From Berberis thunbergii (Eukaryota; Streptophyta; Magnoliopsida; Ranunculales; Berberidaceae): 64,000 bases of DNA. Of the stretch, positions 35,887-47,721 are shown in pieces. The notes below the pieces were generated by a model. That model was given only the letters and a program-made list of their open reading frames with translations, was not told where the DNA came from and did no database searches. The stretch spans positions 1 through 64,000 of the forward strand of contig QNQO01005802.1 in assembly GCA_003290165.1 (NCBI GenBank), read 5' to 3'. A program made the position numbers and the translations under genes. Every line of letters starts with the position of its first letter. Position 1 is the stretch's first letter.

Positions 35887-38109
35887 TATGCAAAACTGAG
35901 AAAAAAATCATTCAAACGAGGGCAATGATAAAAAAAAAAGTACTATAGTACCATATAATGCTACATTTACATAATACCATTAACTTAGTTACTAGTATAT
36001 TCTAATTTTTAGCATTATTTGGCCAAGTATTATTCGTTTCTAATCAATAACTGTAACAGTATCCTTCTAGAGTATATGTATAGGTATTTTATGTTCATAA
36101 AGTATATAAAAACGAATGGTAGTTTAAAACATTAGAATATTAACGTAAGAGTAATAAATGAGAAAAACAAGAAGACAACCCCATTAGTTCTCCAATATCA
36201 TTGCTGATATCATAACTTATTTAATAAAAAACTTGGTCATTTAACCCTGTACCTAATTTAAAGACTTGATGTTATTCCAAAAACAACTCAGGGGGAGCTT
36301 TTTTTACAACTCTGAACCAAACATTATGTCCGATATTAAAAAAAAAAATGTCTATTTATTCTCTAACTGACATGTATGTTGCAAATGTCTAACTAGACAT
36401 TAATGTCTAAATACAATCATGGATTCATTTACTCTAACTTGCCTCTAACTCTATTACTTTACGATTTTACGCATGCTTTCATTGCCAAGCTCCCTAAGGT
36501 TCACATCAGTTTTGATAATCTCGAGGAGGATTCAACCGTGGGTGGGAGGGGATGACTGGAAGCCCTGCTGTGGATAGTATTGGTTTTGTTTCTAGGATAG
36601 TTTATAAAATAGAAGCTTGAGACTTGATTGGTACTGACATGAAATGAGGGTGGTAGTATGGTTGTACTTGTGCACATGACATTGTGAGTATCGGGGCTTG
36701 TGTACAGGATGATAAATGAAAAGTGGCACCAAGGAATTAGTTAAAGGATATTTAAATTTGACACACTATTTCTCCTCTTTACAAGGCACCGAATGGAGTA
36801 TTGACACCAAAGTTTTTAGAGTGTGCTTGGAAAAGAAAATTAAATATTTTGCCTATGAATATGGTGAGGCTTTTAAATTAAATCTACTTTTCTCGTGTTT
36901 TATAATATTGTTGTTGATATGTTCATTAGGTGTCATAATATAGATTTTATTAATTTTAAGCTATATAGTATTCTAAAATGTTTATAAAAGTATAAATTTT
37001 ATTGAAATAAATTATAGTGAAAAGAACTTTGTTGAGTGGCAAATTTTAAAATTAATAGAGCACGATAAATATGCTCCAAATAAAAGGCCTTGGCTTTTGA
37101 AAATATTTTAAGAAAAACAATCAACTCATAGCTTTCCAAATTTGACCAATGAATTAAAAATGGTAAATTGCATGTAAAAACAAAATATCATCTTTGTATC
37201 CAAAATTTGGCCCATAAGCCATAAGGGTAATTTAGATTTAGACATTCACATATGAGTTAGAGGCTCTAACTAGAGCCTAAACAAACACTTCCCAATACCT
37301 CTAGTTAGAGGTTAGACATCCCCTTAGTCAAATGAACACCCAAAAACAGTTCTTTTACAACTGAGATAAATGTCTAATCCATATAGGAAGTCAAATCCCT
37401 TAGTTTTGTAAGACACTCAATCTGTTAACTACTTGCCAAACAACGTGATTATTAGTTTCCACTTTTGATTATCTCAATCCATTGTGCAACAACCAATAAC
37501 TTCAAAGTTGATTATCTCAATCCGTTATGCGACAACCAATAACTTCAAAGTTGAATCTTAAGATGTGCACCTGCATTTTGTAACAAAGTTGCACGACCAT
37601 CCAGTGTATAACACAAGTCATACTACAACAGAAAACCAACACCCTTGAGAGTTTTGGTGGAATCTGTATTTTCCAACTTCACCCAACATCTAAATCTAAT
37701 GAAAAGGCTTTAATTTCAGATTTTTCAAACAAGAGTGTGATCCGGCAATAACTAGTTATCTCTGAACAGTGTTAAAATGAATGTCAGAATTGATCTTTTC
37801 TTCCCAATCCCAGCTCTACATATATAGGAACAGAGTAATGAAAACATAATGAAGAGTACACCTTTTTTAATGAATGACTGAAGGTGAATGGGTGCTATGG
37901 GTAAGATCAAAATGGCAACTTTAGCATCTTAGACTTACTATTTGCAACTAAATTGGTCTTCGATGACAGAATTTGAGTAAAGGGTAGTTGAAAAGGTTGG
38001 ATTCTTTTTCCCTTTTCAATGTGTACACTGCAATATTGATTCCCCCAGTAAAACTAACGACGAAATAGAGAAGCAAAACAAGAAATCGATGGAAACCAAA
38101 CAAAGAAGG
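35887..38109. other. Intergenic, no supported gene
   Basis: AT-rich. Short TAGACATT/AATGTCTA words near 36370-36410 and 37250-37380 in both orientations hint at a decayed inverted-repeat element, but ends were not found. The frame at 36716-36943 has a hydrophobic tail and no recognised family. A 43-bp direct duplication lies at 37464-37552. Confidence 0.35.
37464..37552. repeat. 43-bp tandem duplication
   Basis: TTGATTATCTCAATCC(A/G)TT followed by CAACCAATAACTTCAAAG occurs twice in a row with three differences. Confidence 0.8.
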
Positions 38110-38296
38110 ATCAAAATCCTAAAGAGAAGGGAAAGACTGTACCTTTTGTCCAAAGTGAGAGGAAGGAAGAAGAACAAGGACAAGAAATGGAAGAGAGGGA
38201 GAGAGTGGGGGTCGGTTTAGGGTTTTGTTGTTGTTGCTGCGGAACGAAAGAATTTTGAGAGACGTACTGTAAATTGGGCGTGTTTAGTATCGCCAT
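38110..38296 (-). other. Candidate first exon with targeting-peptide-like sequence
   Basis: The minus-strand frame starts MAILNTPNLQYVSQNSFVPQ, continues with a glutamine run and a Ser/Pro/Thr-rich part, and reaches SLWTK. A GTACAG donor-like site follows near 38141. Composition (Ser-rich, few acids) resembles an organelle transit peptide. It points toward TRM1, 3.8 kb downstream on the same strand, and its phase could join GAAGTTGAGG just before the TRM1 start. This link is inference only. Sequence just upstream is transposon-like repeat. Confidence 0.3.
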
Positions 38297-39265
38297 TGAC
38301 CATTGTAATGTTACGATCGACAGTTGTAATGTAACAGGTCAAAGGCATTCCTTTGTCTGGTATCACAAAAACTCATCTTAATGGTCATTCCCATTACAGA
38401 TTTCATTGTAATGGGCTATGAATGGCGATTACAATTCCCATTGTAATGATCAAGATAAACATAATGACTTGTTTGCCCTCCTCACCTTCCCTGTAATAAC
38501 CTCTCATCTCATCTCCTCATTTTCTCCACCATCAGCAGCGATAGATGGAGAAACCTCCACAAGCTCCTCCCCCTCCCTCTCTGATAGGCTAACAAAAGTC
38601 ATAGTCATCATCGACTCACCACCACCCACCTACCTCCTCTTCAATGGTTTTCTCTTCCACTCACAGTGAGAGACACACAAAACAATCTCTCAAACCCACA
38701 CACATAAAGAAGATAGGGAGAGGAGGAGAACCTTGGCTCGTGATCCTCCTTCAAGAAGCTTTGTCTTCTCATATTCTCTCGTGATCCTCGCCATCAATAA
38801 GAGCAAGCCTGCTCTCAACCAGCAGCATCTTCAATCAGACTCTCTGTTCTTGTTGTCTTCTTGTTTTTATTGATAAATGAAGAAGAGATAAAGATGGGGG
38901 CACCATCCCCATTATAATAATACTCAACCAATAAAAAGAGGGCACATCAACAATATCCTATATTTAATAATATCATTCCCATTTTTATATTATAACAGTA
39001 TCAACAATAATCAATGGTTTACAAGGAATCAACAAAACCATTGATTTTTGTTGATGGAGTATCACAAAATTTGGCACATCCATAGTTATAATAATTGAGG
39101 GTATTTGGGGAAATGCACAAGTCATTCCCATTTCATTCCTACCATAAACTCACATACCAAATAATGTCATACATTATTACCATTGTCATTCATAGGTATA
39201 CCAAACATACACATTCCTATTACCATTACCATTCCCATTACATTCTCATTTCCATTCTCATTCCA
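38297..39265. repeat. CATTCC/CATTAC-rich repeat region, possible decayed DNA transposon
   Basis: Both flanks are dense in CATTCCCATTAC or its inverse (38330-38450; 39110-39265), around a C/T-rich centre. The arrangement resembles subterminal repeats of a non-autonomous DNA transposon. No matching ends or target duplication could be defined. Confidence 0.35.
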
Positions 39266-39909
39266 TCGAGTAACCATTGACTCTTGTTTTAAATTTGGGA
39301 TCGACTACACCGCACCACCAATTCCTCTTTCTCACACCATTCTACTCTCTCACACCACCTACTTACTTTCTCACGCCACCATACTCTCTCACACCACCTA
39401 TATAAACCAAAACCCAACATTTTTCTCCCTCCCTCCATTCCAATCGAGAACATTTTCCTCCCTCTCCCGCAACGGTTCCTCCCTTTCCCACTTTCAAATT
39501 CTTTCCAAATCTCTCCACACATTCAAATTCCTTGCAAATGTTCTTCTTCTCCCTCGAAATTTTTTCAAAATCCCTTCAAAATTGAAACCCTTGAACCCTC
39601 AAAGTCTCCAAAACCTAACTCTTCGGTAAGTGAGTTTATTTTTGGGTTTAAGATCTTGTTTGGATTGTATTTGAAGCATCCATGTTTAAAGTAGAATTGT
39701 TTATGTTTTTTCTACAATAATGTTGAGATATATTTTGTTGGTATTTTTCTAGGGTTCCAAATTGTTATTTTTCTTATTAGAATGTAGATAAATGAGATAT
39801 ATAACGTTGTTTGCATCCAAATTTTCTATAGTATTGCTTTAAAATTAATAAAATATTGCATAAAAAATTTGTCTTGAAGTATTTGTTTCCTTTTATTTGA
39901 AAGTTTGTC

Positions 39910-42190
39910 ATGTCTTCTGTTGGTGGGGATGATGGAAATGATAGAGGTAGAAGACAACCCAAGACAGTGTCTGCTCTAAAACAGATAGCAAAAAATGACA
40001 AAGAAGTGGTAGAAGAACGAAAAAAATTAACAAATGAACCAAATCGGGACAAAGAAGTAAAAAGGAAGATGAGAGATGAGCAAATGGGGATTCAAATAGA
40101 TTATTAAAAAACATATAAATGAGTAGTTGTATCCTAAAGTCAAGCCCAATCACAAGGGCAAGGAGGTTCGAGTGGTGCGGGTGTTGGACATCAAGATGAG
40201 GAGTTAGAGGAGGAAGTAGGGGATGAGGAGAAAGCAGGGGAGAAGGGTAACGAAAAAAAAGAAGTCAAACGAGATTCTTATCTCGGTGGTCCTGTGGATC
40301 GTTCCACATTAGTCAATTACCATGGCCATATTTGGCGTGCCATTTGGGATGGTGAGTCGGTAAGTCAATATTTTTAGTTGATTAAATTATATAAGTGCAT
40401 TATTCATATATATTGAATTACTTAATGTATATGTTTCTTGTATATAGGAACGAGGCGCATTGCGGTGTCAGCATCAATATAGGAACTTCATGGATTGGGA
40501 TTTGAAAAAATATTCGAGGGATGTAAAGAGAATGGTCTACAATAGTGGTATGTATCCCTTGATTAAATATCATAGGGTACGTCCTGATAATGTGACAATT
40601 TGTGCTTTCGTAGAGCGTTGGCAACCTGAGACCAACACTTTCCACCTACATTTTGGAGAGATGACCATCACCCTAAACGATATCTACATATAACTCATTT
40701 GTCGATTCTTGGTAAGTCGGTTAGAACGACGACTTCAGTGGCGGTAGATGAATGTATTACATTATTGATGGATGGTTTGGGCATTGAAAGTAAATAAGCA
40801 AAGGCCAATGTCAAGAACATGGGAAATCTGTGGAAATGAGGTTTATTCAGGAACATTGTTGTAGACAAGCCACGGACGTTGATTTTCTTGAAAGGAAACA
40901 ACAAGTGTGTAGAGGTTACTTGTTGTTTCTTCTGGGTATGAATTTATTTGCCGATAAAAGTGGAACAATGGTTCATATTGAATATTTGAATATGTTGATG
41001 GAGGTGGCTGATGTTAACAAGTATGCATGGGGCATAACAGGTTTTGCATTCTTGTTTAATAAGTTGGGCGACACTAGCAGAGAGAGAACGAGACAAATTG
41101 CTGGATATTTGCCTCTTTTGGAGGTATGTTTCGAAAACAAAAAAATTTAGTTATCCTAATAATATATAAGAATTTCATAATATTTACTTATGTTGTTTTC
41201 ATTTATAGGCATGGATATATGATCACTTTAGACTATGGGGTAATGCAAAATTGTCGTGGGATGCTAGACTCCCCATCATAGCTAAGTGAGAACCCCCACA
41301 AATTATAGTGGTTTTGGACGAACAAATCATCACTCTTAGGGAACTTCTCAATGACATGTCTCCTGAAGAAGTAAAAATGCATCTTTAAGTTAAATAATAT
41401 TTTTGTATGTGTCATATATTAATAACCCAATTATTATAATTCGCATGTATTTTGGGACCCTTAAGTCGAGTCCAAGATAAACACTCCCCTTCATGGCATC
41501 ACATGGTTCACGGGATGTCTGTTATGCCTCGAAATAGAAGAACTCTATCATCCTGATAGAGTTATGAGACAAATGGGAAATGTACTAGTCATCCCAATCC
41601 AAGCCAAAAAGAAGAATAGAGTTTGATCCGGCAAACACTATTTCGTTCAGTATGAGGTGTTGGCTTCGTTCGCTCGAAGGTGGCAGTATAGTGTTGTGCC
41701 ACCTAACCAACAAGGTGCCAACATGAAGCTTCCATGGGACAGTGTGGTGGATTACTTGAATTGGTTTCACCGGATTAGTCTTCCCTTCGTGCAACCACCG
41801 AACAAGATGATAAGTTTTCCCCTAAAAAGACATTTTTTATTTCAAATAAAAGGATAAGTACAAACATTTTACCTTTATGTATTTTCAAATATTTACATGG
41901 TTTGCACTAACATCTAATGTTTCACTGCAGGAAATTGTAGTTGTTCGTGCTCGTGACTTGATCAACGCCTCCATGAAGAAAGGGCAAACGTCGACAAGTT
42001 AATTTTGTTCCGCCGACAAAATAGAATACGAGATTTGCTAGATTAAATGTCTACGCCCGTTACTGTAGAACAAGCGAAAGAAGAGCCTGACGTACGCACT
42101 AGTGTTGACAATGGTGAAATTGGTGTTGGAGGAAGTGAGCGTCGAACCAAGTCGAGGCATGAACAAAGATTCTACGTTCGGGTGCGATAA
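39910..42190 (+). pseudogene. Plant Mobile Domain (PMD, MAIN-like) gene, degenerate
   Basis: PMD proteins are plant proteins shared between transposons and host genes such as MAINTENANCE OF MERISTEMS. Conserved pieces appear in order: GGPVDRSTLVNYHGHIWRAI (~40285), LRCQHQYRNFMDW (40456), SGMYPLIKYHRVRPDN, CAFVERWQPETNTFHLHFGE and MTITLNDI (to 40685), RGYLLFLLGMNLFADKSGT and NKYAWGITGFAFLFNKLGD (~40910-41080), AGYLPLLE, AWIYDHF (41212), and HPDRVMRQMGNVLVIPI (~41550). Introns seem to interrupt near 40360, 41125 and 41400. Stops after IQIDY and IESK and a frameshift after NDI break it. A C/T-rich leader and a GTAAGT site near 39625 may be its old promoter side. No transposase or inverted ends were identified. 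Confidence 0.75.
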
Positions 42191-42379
42191 ACATTTTGTT
42201 TTATTCGGTTAATTATGTTCTATTCAAATATTATATGTTCTTTTGTTTTGTTCATAGTGTATTAATGGTTGTGGAAGAATTTTGTAAACTAAATATTTAT
42301 ATTTTCATTCAAAGCTTGTTACTTAATTTATAATAAATGCATTTATCTCTTTCATTCACTTTAAAGTCATGTGAGATGA

Positions 42380-45293
42380 CAAGATTATCAAATCCTTCAT
42401 GCCATTGCTTTGGTGTTGTTTCAAATCATAAAGTGATTTATCTAGTTTGCAAATTTATCTTCTTGCCCTGGAATTACAAAACCTTCAAGTTGGTCCATGT
42501 AAATTTTATCTTCTAAATCACCATTAAGGAAAATAGTTTTAACATCCATTTGGTGCAATACTAGATCATGAATAGCAACAATGGAAATTGTCACTCGAAT
42601 GGATGTAATCCTAGTAACAAGTGAATATATGTCAAAGAAGTCAACATTTTCTCTCTATCTAAACCCTTTGGCAATAAGACGAGCCTTACATTTTTGAACA
42701 TTTTTATCGGGTTTCAATTTCTTCTTAAATACCCATTTACAACCTATTATCTTGCATCCTAGTGGCAAGTCAACTAAATGTCAAGTTCTATTAGACTCAA
42801 GAAAGTCCATTTCATCATCAATAGTCTCTTCCCAAAAATTGGCATCTATAAGGCCTCTTGGAGATTTGGGGGATCCTCATCTACTGTAAATGAATAGATT
42901 ACTAGTCAATCTGACTATTCCTTAATGGCATAGATTTAGATTTGCTATGCCTTTACAGTAGATTTAGGGGATCCTCTAGTAATGTGCCAATGATTTAGGA
43001 TGAATGAACATGATAAGATAACAAATCGAACTCGAGGATGCGCCCCCACTATTCCTAATCATCCTAATCATTGGCACATTATTAGAGGATGCGCCCCTAC
43101 TATTCCTCGAAATAAAAAGAAATCTATGTTCATAGAATCAGCGTCGTTCGATTCAATAACAACATGATCATCTAAGTTAAGGAATCTATAGGTTGTGTTG
43201 TTAACAACATAGCTAATAAATACACTCATATGCCCTACTAGCAAGCTTGTTCCTTTTTTTATCATGAATTTTTACATAAGCTAAACAACCCCAAGTTTTA
43301 AGATATGACAAGTTTGGTTGTTTTTTTTTTTCAAGATCCCATAAGGAGAAATTTTACTTTTTGATTTAGGGACTCTATTTAGCACATAACACACAGTCAA
43401 TAAAATCTCTCCCCACTAGTGTGATGCAACACTAGAGTTAAGTAAAATGACAACTACTAATTCAGTAAAAGTTATATTTCTCCCTTCAGCTTTGCCATTT
43501 ATCTTAGGAGAGTACGATGCAATTTTTTCATGAATGATTCCATGAAAGTTGTAAAACTCGATGAACTTGCTGCAATCATATTCAGTGCCTTTATCACTCG
43601 TAAACCTCTTTATTTTCATATTGAACTGATTTTCAACTTCCTTTAGAAATATTTTGAACATTTCAAATGTTTCACTCTTATTTTTCATTAGATAGACAAA
43701 TGTATAGTCGGAGCAATCATCAATAAATATAATAAAGTAACGTTTTCCATTTCTAGTCAAAACACCATCACGTTCACATACATCTGAATGTATTAAATCT
43801 AGAAGTTCAGATTCTCTAGCAACAGATTTATGTGGTGTTTTGGTTATTTTAACTTGGCTACAATAATTGCATTTTTCAAAGTCATTCAAGGACATATTTG
43901 GAATTAGTCATAAGTTCTTCATGTTTTTAATTATTCGTTTGTTAACATGACAGAGTTTAGCATGTCAGGTATTAAATGAACACAACATGTAAGCAGAAAT
44001 GAAATTTTATTAACATTCAATTTAAACATATCATCAGCAATATACATCTTCCCCACAAATACATTGTTCTCAGTAATGGTATACAAATTAGCCACAATAA
44101 TTTGAGCAAACTCAACCTTGTTCAAAAGATAACCCGAAACTAAGTTTTTCCTCATCTCTGGAGTATGCAGGACATCCTTCAGGATGACAATCTTTTCAAA
44201 GGAGAACTTCAATTCCACTTCACCAGTTCCAGGAACGATAGTGGAGTGGGAATCACCCAGCAACATTTTTTTGTCCTCTGCTTCAGAATAGGATTTGAAC
44301 ATTTCTCGAGCATAGCAGACATGTCGAGAAGCACCAGTGTTAACAAACCATCCCTCGGATCCACCAACAAAACTGATCTCAGAGATCATAGCTATAAGTT
44401 GGTATTCGGTTAGGTTTGCCTGCGGAGCAGAACGAGGCCCATTCTGGCAGTTCCTGGCCATATGCCCTGGCCCGTTGCGGGTATAGCATAGGAATTGTAC
44501 TATGTCATTCCTTGAGGGGTGTTTTGTCTATTCTGAATCCGCGGAGGATTCTCATTCTGTTGGTTGCAATTTTGGTTGTTTTAGTTCTTATTGTTCCGGT
44601 TTCGATTGTGACTCTGATTATTCATAGTCTTTCCACCGAGCTTCAGAGCCACAGGGGTGAATTTTTTATTGTTATAAATAATCAGAATTTCATCTTTCTG
44701 ATCTTGTTTCCGAGCTTCCTCATCAATCCGAAGTTGGGTAATCACACTTTTTAAAGAGAATTATTTGATTTTATGCCTAAGTGCATTTTTAAATTCTTTC
44801 AGCTAAGGGGCAATTTGTCTATCACAACAGCTACTTGAAATTGTTCATCTAAGGACATGCCTTCAGATATGATTTCACAAGCAATTTTCTGTAGCTCGTG
44901 AGATTAGGTTTCCACAGATTTTTCATTAGTCATTTGGTATTTCAGGTAGCGACTAACGACATATTTCTTTGTACCAGCCTCCTCAATGTCATATTTTTTT
45001 TCTAAAGGCTTCCCAAATATCTTTAGCAGATTTTCATAGCAGTAATAATCATATAGGCCATTTAGAATATAATTCTTACATATAAAATCATTTTCAATCC
45101 AGGAATCTAATTTCTTAGTTTGAGATTTATCAGGTTCAGCGGACAATACAGATTTCTTAGTATTACAGATATATGTAACATTTTTCGTAGTTAAGGAAAA
45201 CAACATTTTCTGTCTCCATATTTTAAAGTGTTGACCCTCAAAACGAAAAAGCATGTTAAGGTCTTTAGCAGCAATTTCAATAGAAGTAAACAT
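42380..45293 (-). mobile_element. Ty1/copia remnant (gag, protease, integrase, start of RT)
   Basis: On the minus strand, in order: Gag start at 45293 (MFTSIEIAAKDLNMLFRFEG, FKIWRQKM), zinc knuckle CYTRNGPGHMARNC (~44450-44490), protease with VNTGASRH where the family has Asp-Thr-Gly, integrase finger and core at 43895-43416 (CNYCSQVK; HSDVC; FIDDCSDYTFVY; SDKGTEY; NGKAEGRN), and the first part of reverse transcriptase near 42640-42460 (LVLHQMDVKTIFLNGDLEDK). The three integrase acidic residues are present. The rest of RT and RNase H is missing, and several frameshifts break the frame. It abuts the PMD pseudogene and no 3' LTR was found. Confidence 0.85.
42970..43095. repeat. Imperfect inverted and direct repeats inside the copia remnant
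   Basis: CCTCTAGTAATGTGCCAATG (42973) is the near-inverse of the arm ending at about 43088 (CATTGGCACATTATTAGAGG). Also, GAGGATGCGCCCC(C/T)ACTATTCCT occurs directly at about 43033 and 43086. The local rearrangement sits between the integrase and RT parts. Confidence 0.7.
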
Positions 45294-46000
45294 GGCAGAT
45301 ATGAAGCGTCTTAAAATTGTTGAAAATACAATTGCTGCAAAATAAACAGGAACAAAGTTACCAATAATTTTCTTGGGTTGAGTGATGGATTAGTTCGGTC
45401 TCTTTAAGACGTTTCGCATCTCTACCCAAGTTTGTGCAAGCAATTTGTAAGCCCCGTCGTCCCTAGGCTAAAACAGCCCAAAATTTATTTCTTTCTCATT
45501 ATATCACATGCACTAGATAAAGAACGGAAATCTATCACCCAGTCTCTATTGTTCGGAATCATCAAATAATGGAAATCAATCACAACAAAGAATTTCGTGA
45601 AAACTCTCTGTGAAAACTAAACTCGAACTCTGTTTGAAGAAATGAAGTTTTGAAAATTCTATGAAACTCTTTTGCTAATCAGAATATGAAATTGTTTCCT
45701 TTTTAATAATATTAAGCTGAAAACGAGAGCTTGTATTTGTAATAAACGTGGCCTATTGAGTGGAAAAAAATTGCGAATCACGTGAGTTGGTGGAGAGAAG
45801 ACTGAATCTCATCTGGCTCAGTCTTCTTCTCTAGAGAAAATAAAAGATATTTATTTTTATTTTTCAAATAAAATTTTAGCAAAAGATATTATATTTTTCA
45901 TCCTGAGACGGCGTGCGTGTGGAGTGGACCTACATTGGTCTATCTCATCTCTCCTCCACAAAAGTGGTTACTCATTGGGATCCAAATCTAAGTTAAAAAA
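45294..46000 (-). repeat. Probable leader / 5' LTR region of the copia remnant
   Basis: This region lies immediately upstream of the Gag start on the minus strand and has no gene. It shows leader-like AT-rich sequence. I could not find the usual methionine primer site or TG...CA ends, so the LTR extent is a guess. Confidence 0.35.
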
Positions 46001-46169
46001 CTATCATTATTAACTCCTTCAAAATGAATTACATAAAAGATATGAAACTATACAATGTAGAGAGAGATTGAAAACTAAAAAACCATTTTCCTTTTTTTGA
46101 AATTCATACATATGTTCCAACAAATTCAGTTTCAAACCGTCACGGTTAAATTCACACACTCGCACATTA

Positions 46170-46332
46170 CATTTGGTGTTGGGCTTAGGTAATGCACACC
46201 CAGGTGGAGCCCAACAATGAGAGGGAATCTAATAAACCCTAACCATACAAACACCTGCAAAATCGTTTCTAGAGTTCTAGGGTTTTTGGCTAAGCAACTT
46301 GAGCAGTAAAGGAAGACAAAGTAGAAGCAGAG
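46170..46332 (+). promoter_or_regulatory. Ribosomal-protein-type promoter/leader
   Basis: Two site II motifs, TGGGCT at 46180-46185 and its inverse AGCCCA at 46208-46213, are followed by a telo-box AAACCCTAAC at 46234-46243 and a second CTAGGGTTTT near 46272. This combination is characteristic of plant ribosomal protein genes, and it lies directly upstream of the eL27-like start. Confidence 0.65.
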
Positions 46333-46428
46333 ATGGTGAAGTTTCTGAAATCGAACAAGGTTATGATCATTCTGCAAGGCCGATACGTGGGGAGAAAAGT
46401 AGTGATCGTGAACAATGGCATTGTCTGA
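46333..46428 (+). pseudogene. Ribosomal protein eL27 N-terminal fragment (31 codons)
   Basis: The frame encodes MVKFLKSNKVMIILQGRYVG, then RKVVIV, matching the conserved start of cytosolic large-subunit protein eL27, including the KOW-type GRYxGRK. It then diverges (NNGIV) and stops at 46428. Full-length eL27 is about 135 residues, and I found no continuation in any frame downstream. The promoter-like sequence just upstream fits a ribosomal protein gene. So this looks like the 5' end of an eL27 gene left after deletion or duplication, not a processed copy. Confidence 0.75.
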
Positions 46429-47721
46429 GTTTTGAAGTTTGTGATCTTCGTAACTGAGTTCACAACTGTTGTTGGCAACTCCTCTTTGGATTTCGAGGGT
46501 GTTTTAGACTTGTCATCTCAAAAACCCTTTTTCAATCTAAAACTTGTGAGCTTGAATTATTTGTTCTTCATGCAAGTAAGAGTTATTATTGTGGTGGATG
46601 GAGGGGGATAAGATCACAAGAAACAAACCCTAGAAATGGATCAGTTTACAATATGATTTCTTCAATGGTGGGCAGATTGGGAATTTAGTCGATAGGTTCT
46701 CCGGTGGATTGGGTGTTAGTGAGAGTATTCCGAAGAAAACTGCAAAAAGAAAAACACTCACATTCGCACAGAGGATAGAGAGAGGGAAAGGGACTTGAAG
46801 GGAGATTTCAATTCAATAAGAGTTTGAACGAGGGAGGGAGGGAGGGGACGACTTGAAGGGGGGCATTTTTTTTGAACCTTGGTCCATATCGGTTTGGTAA
46901 AAGTTTTGCTATCCTAGACTGGTACAAACCCGACGACTACTCTTTTTCCCATAGCTACGGTGTTTGGCTACAACTGCATCCAACTTGAACTAAATTGCTT
47001 CCGGCTCAAACAACATTTAAAAACACAAAACTGTTTGTGTGGCAAAACCACTGGTTATCCGTCAATAATCCGGTAAGTCCCCCCATCAACTCAAATCCCG
47101 TTAGTCCACCATGAACGCACGCGCGCTGCACACTCTTTTCATCTTCATCAAGAAGAAGAAACAAAATAACATGCATCGTCGACCCAGTGGCTTTAGCTTA
47201 ACCGGTCGTCTAATCCTACGTTGTTTCCACATTCAGATTCAGAAACGCCCCTAACATGCGCATTGCACATGCTTTCTCTTTAGAGTAAAGTCATCATAAA
47301 AAGCAATCGCAGAGAAAGAGAGTTTATCATACAACACAACCGAAGTTCATCAAAGAATGAAAAAACCCTAAAATTGACCAATCAAAGAAAGCGAAAGATA
47401 CGAAAAAACAAAGTCCATAATGTACTGTAACTTCGACAAGGAAAACATCAAAACTAATCCCCATTTCTACCTGCATCTCTGTTGCTAACACACAAGAAGA
47501 ATTACAAAGATGCAAATTCCCACTTAAATTTCTGTCCTAAAATTTGTCACTAGAAAAGATTTAAAAAAAAAAAAAAAAAAAACCCACAAACAATTAAAGA
47601 AAGGTCATCATCCCCAAACTCCAAGATTATACATACATAATCTCCTCTGTAGAACTTGCAAATGCCACCACTGTTTCTGAAATTTACACACACTACTACC
47701 CTTACAGCCAAAAGGGTCTCA
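46429..47721. other. Intergenic between eL27 relic and histone H1
   Basis: No supported gene. A poly(A) run lies at 47562-47581. The part just left of 47721 is the 3' flank of the minus-strand histone gene. Confidence 0.4.

Noticed and set aside
35447..35899. Trp/Gly- and Pro-rich frames
   Set aside because: Simple-repeat translation inside the second Mutator element.
38418..38669. 83-aa plus-strand frame within the CATTCC-rich repeat
   Set aside because: C/T-rich repeat region with no domain.
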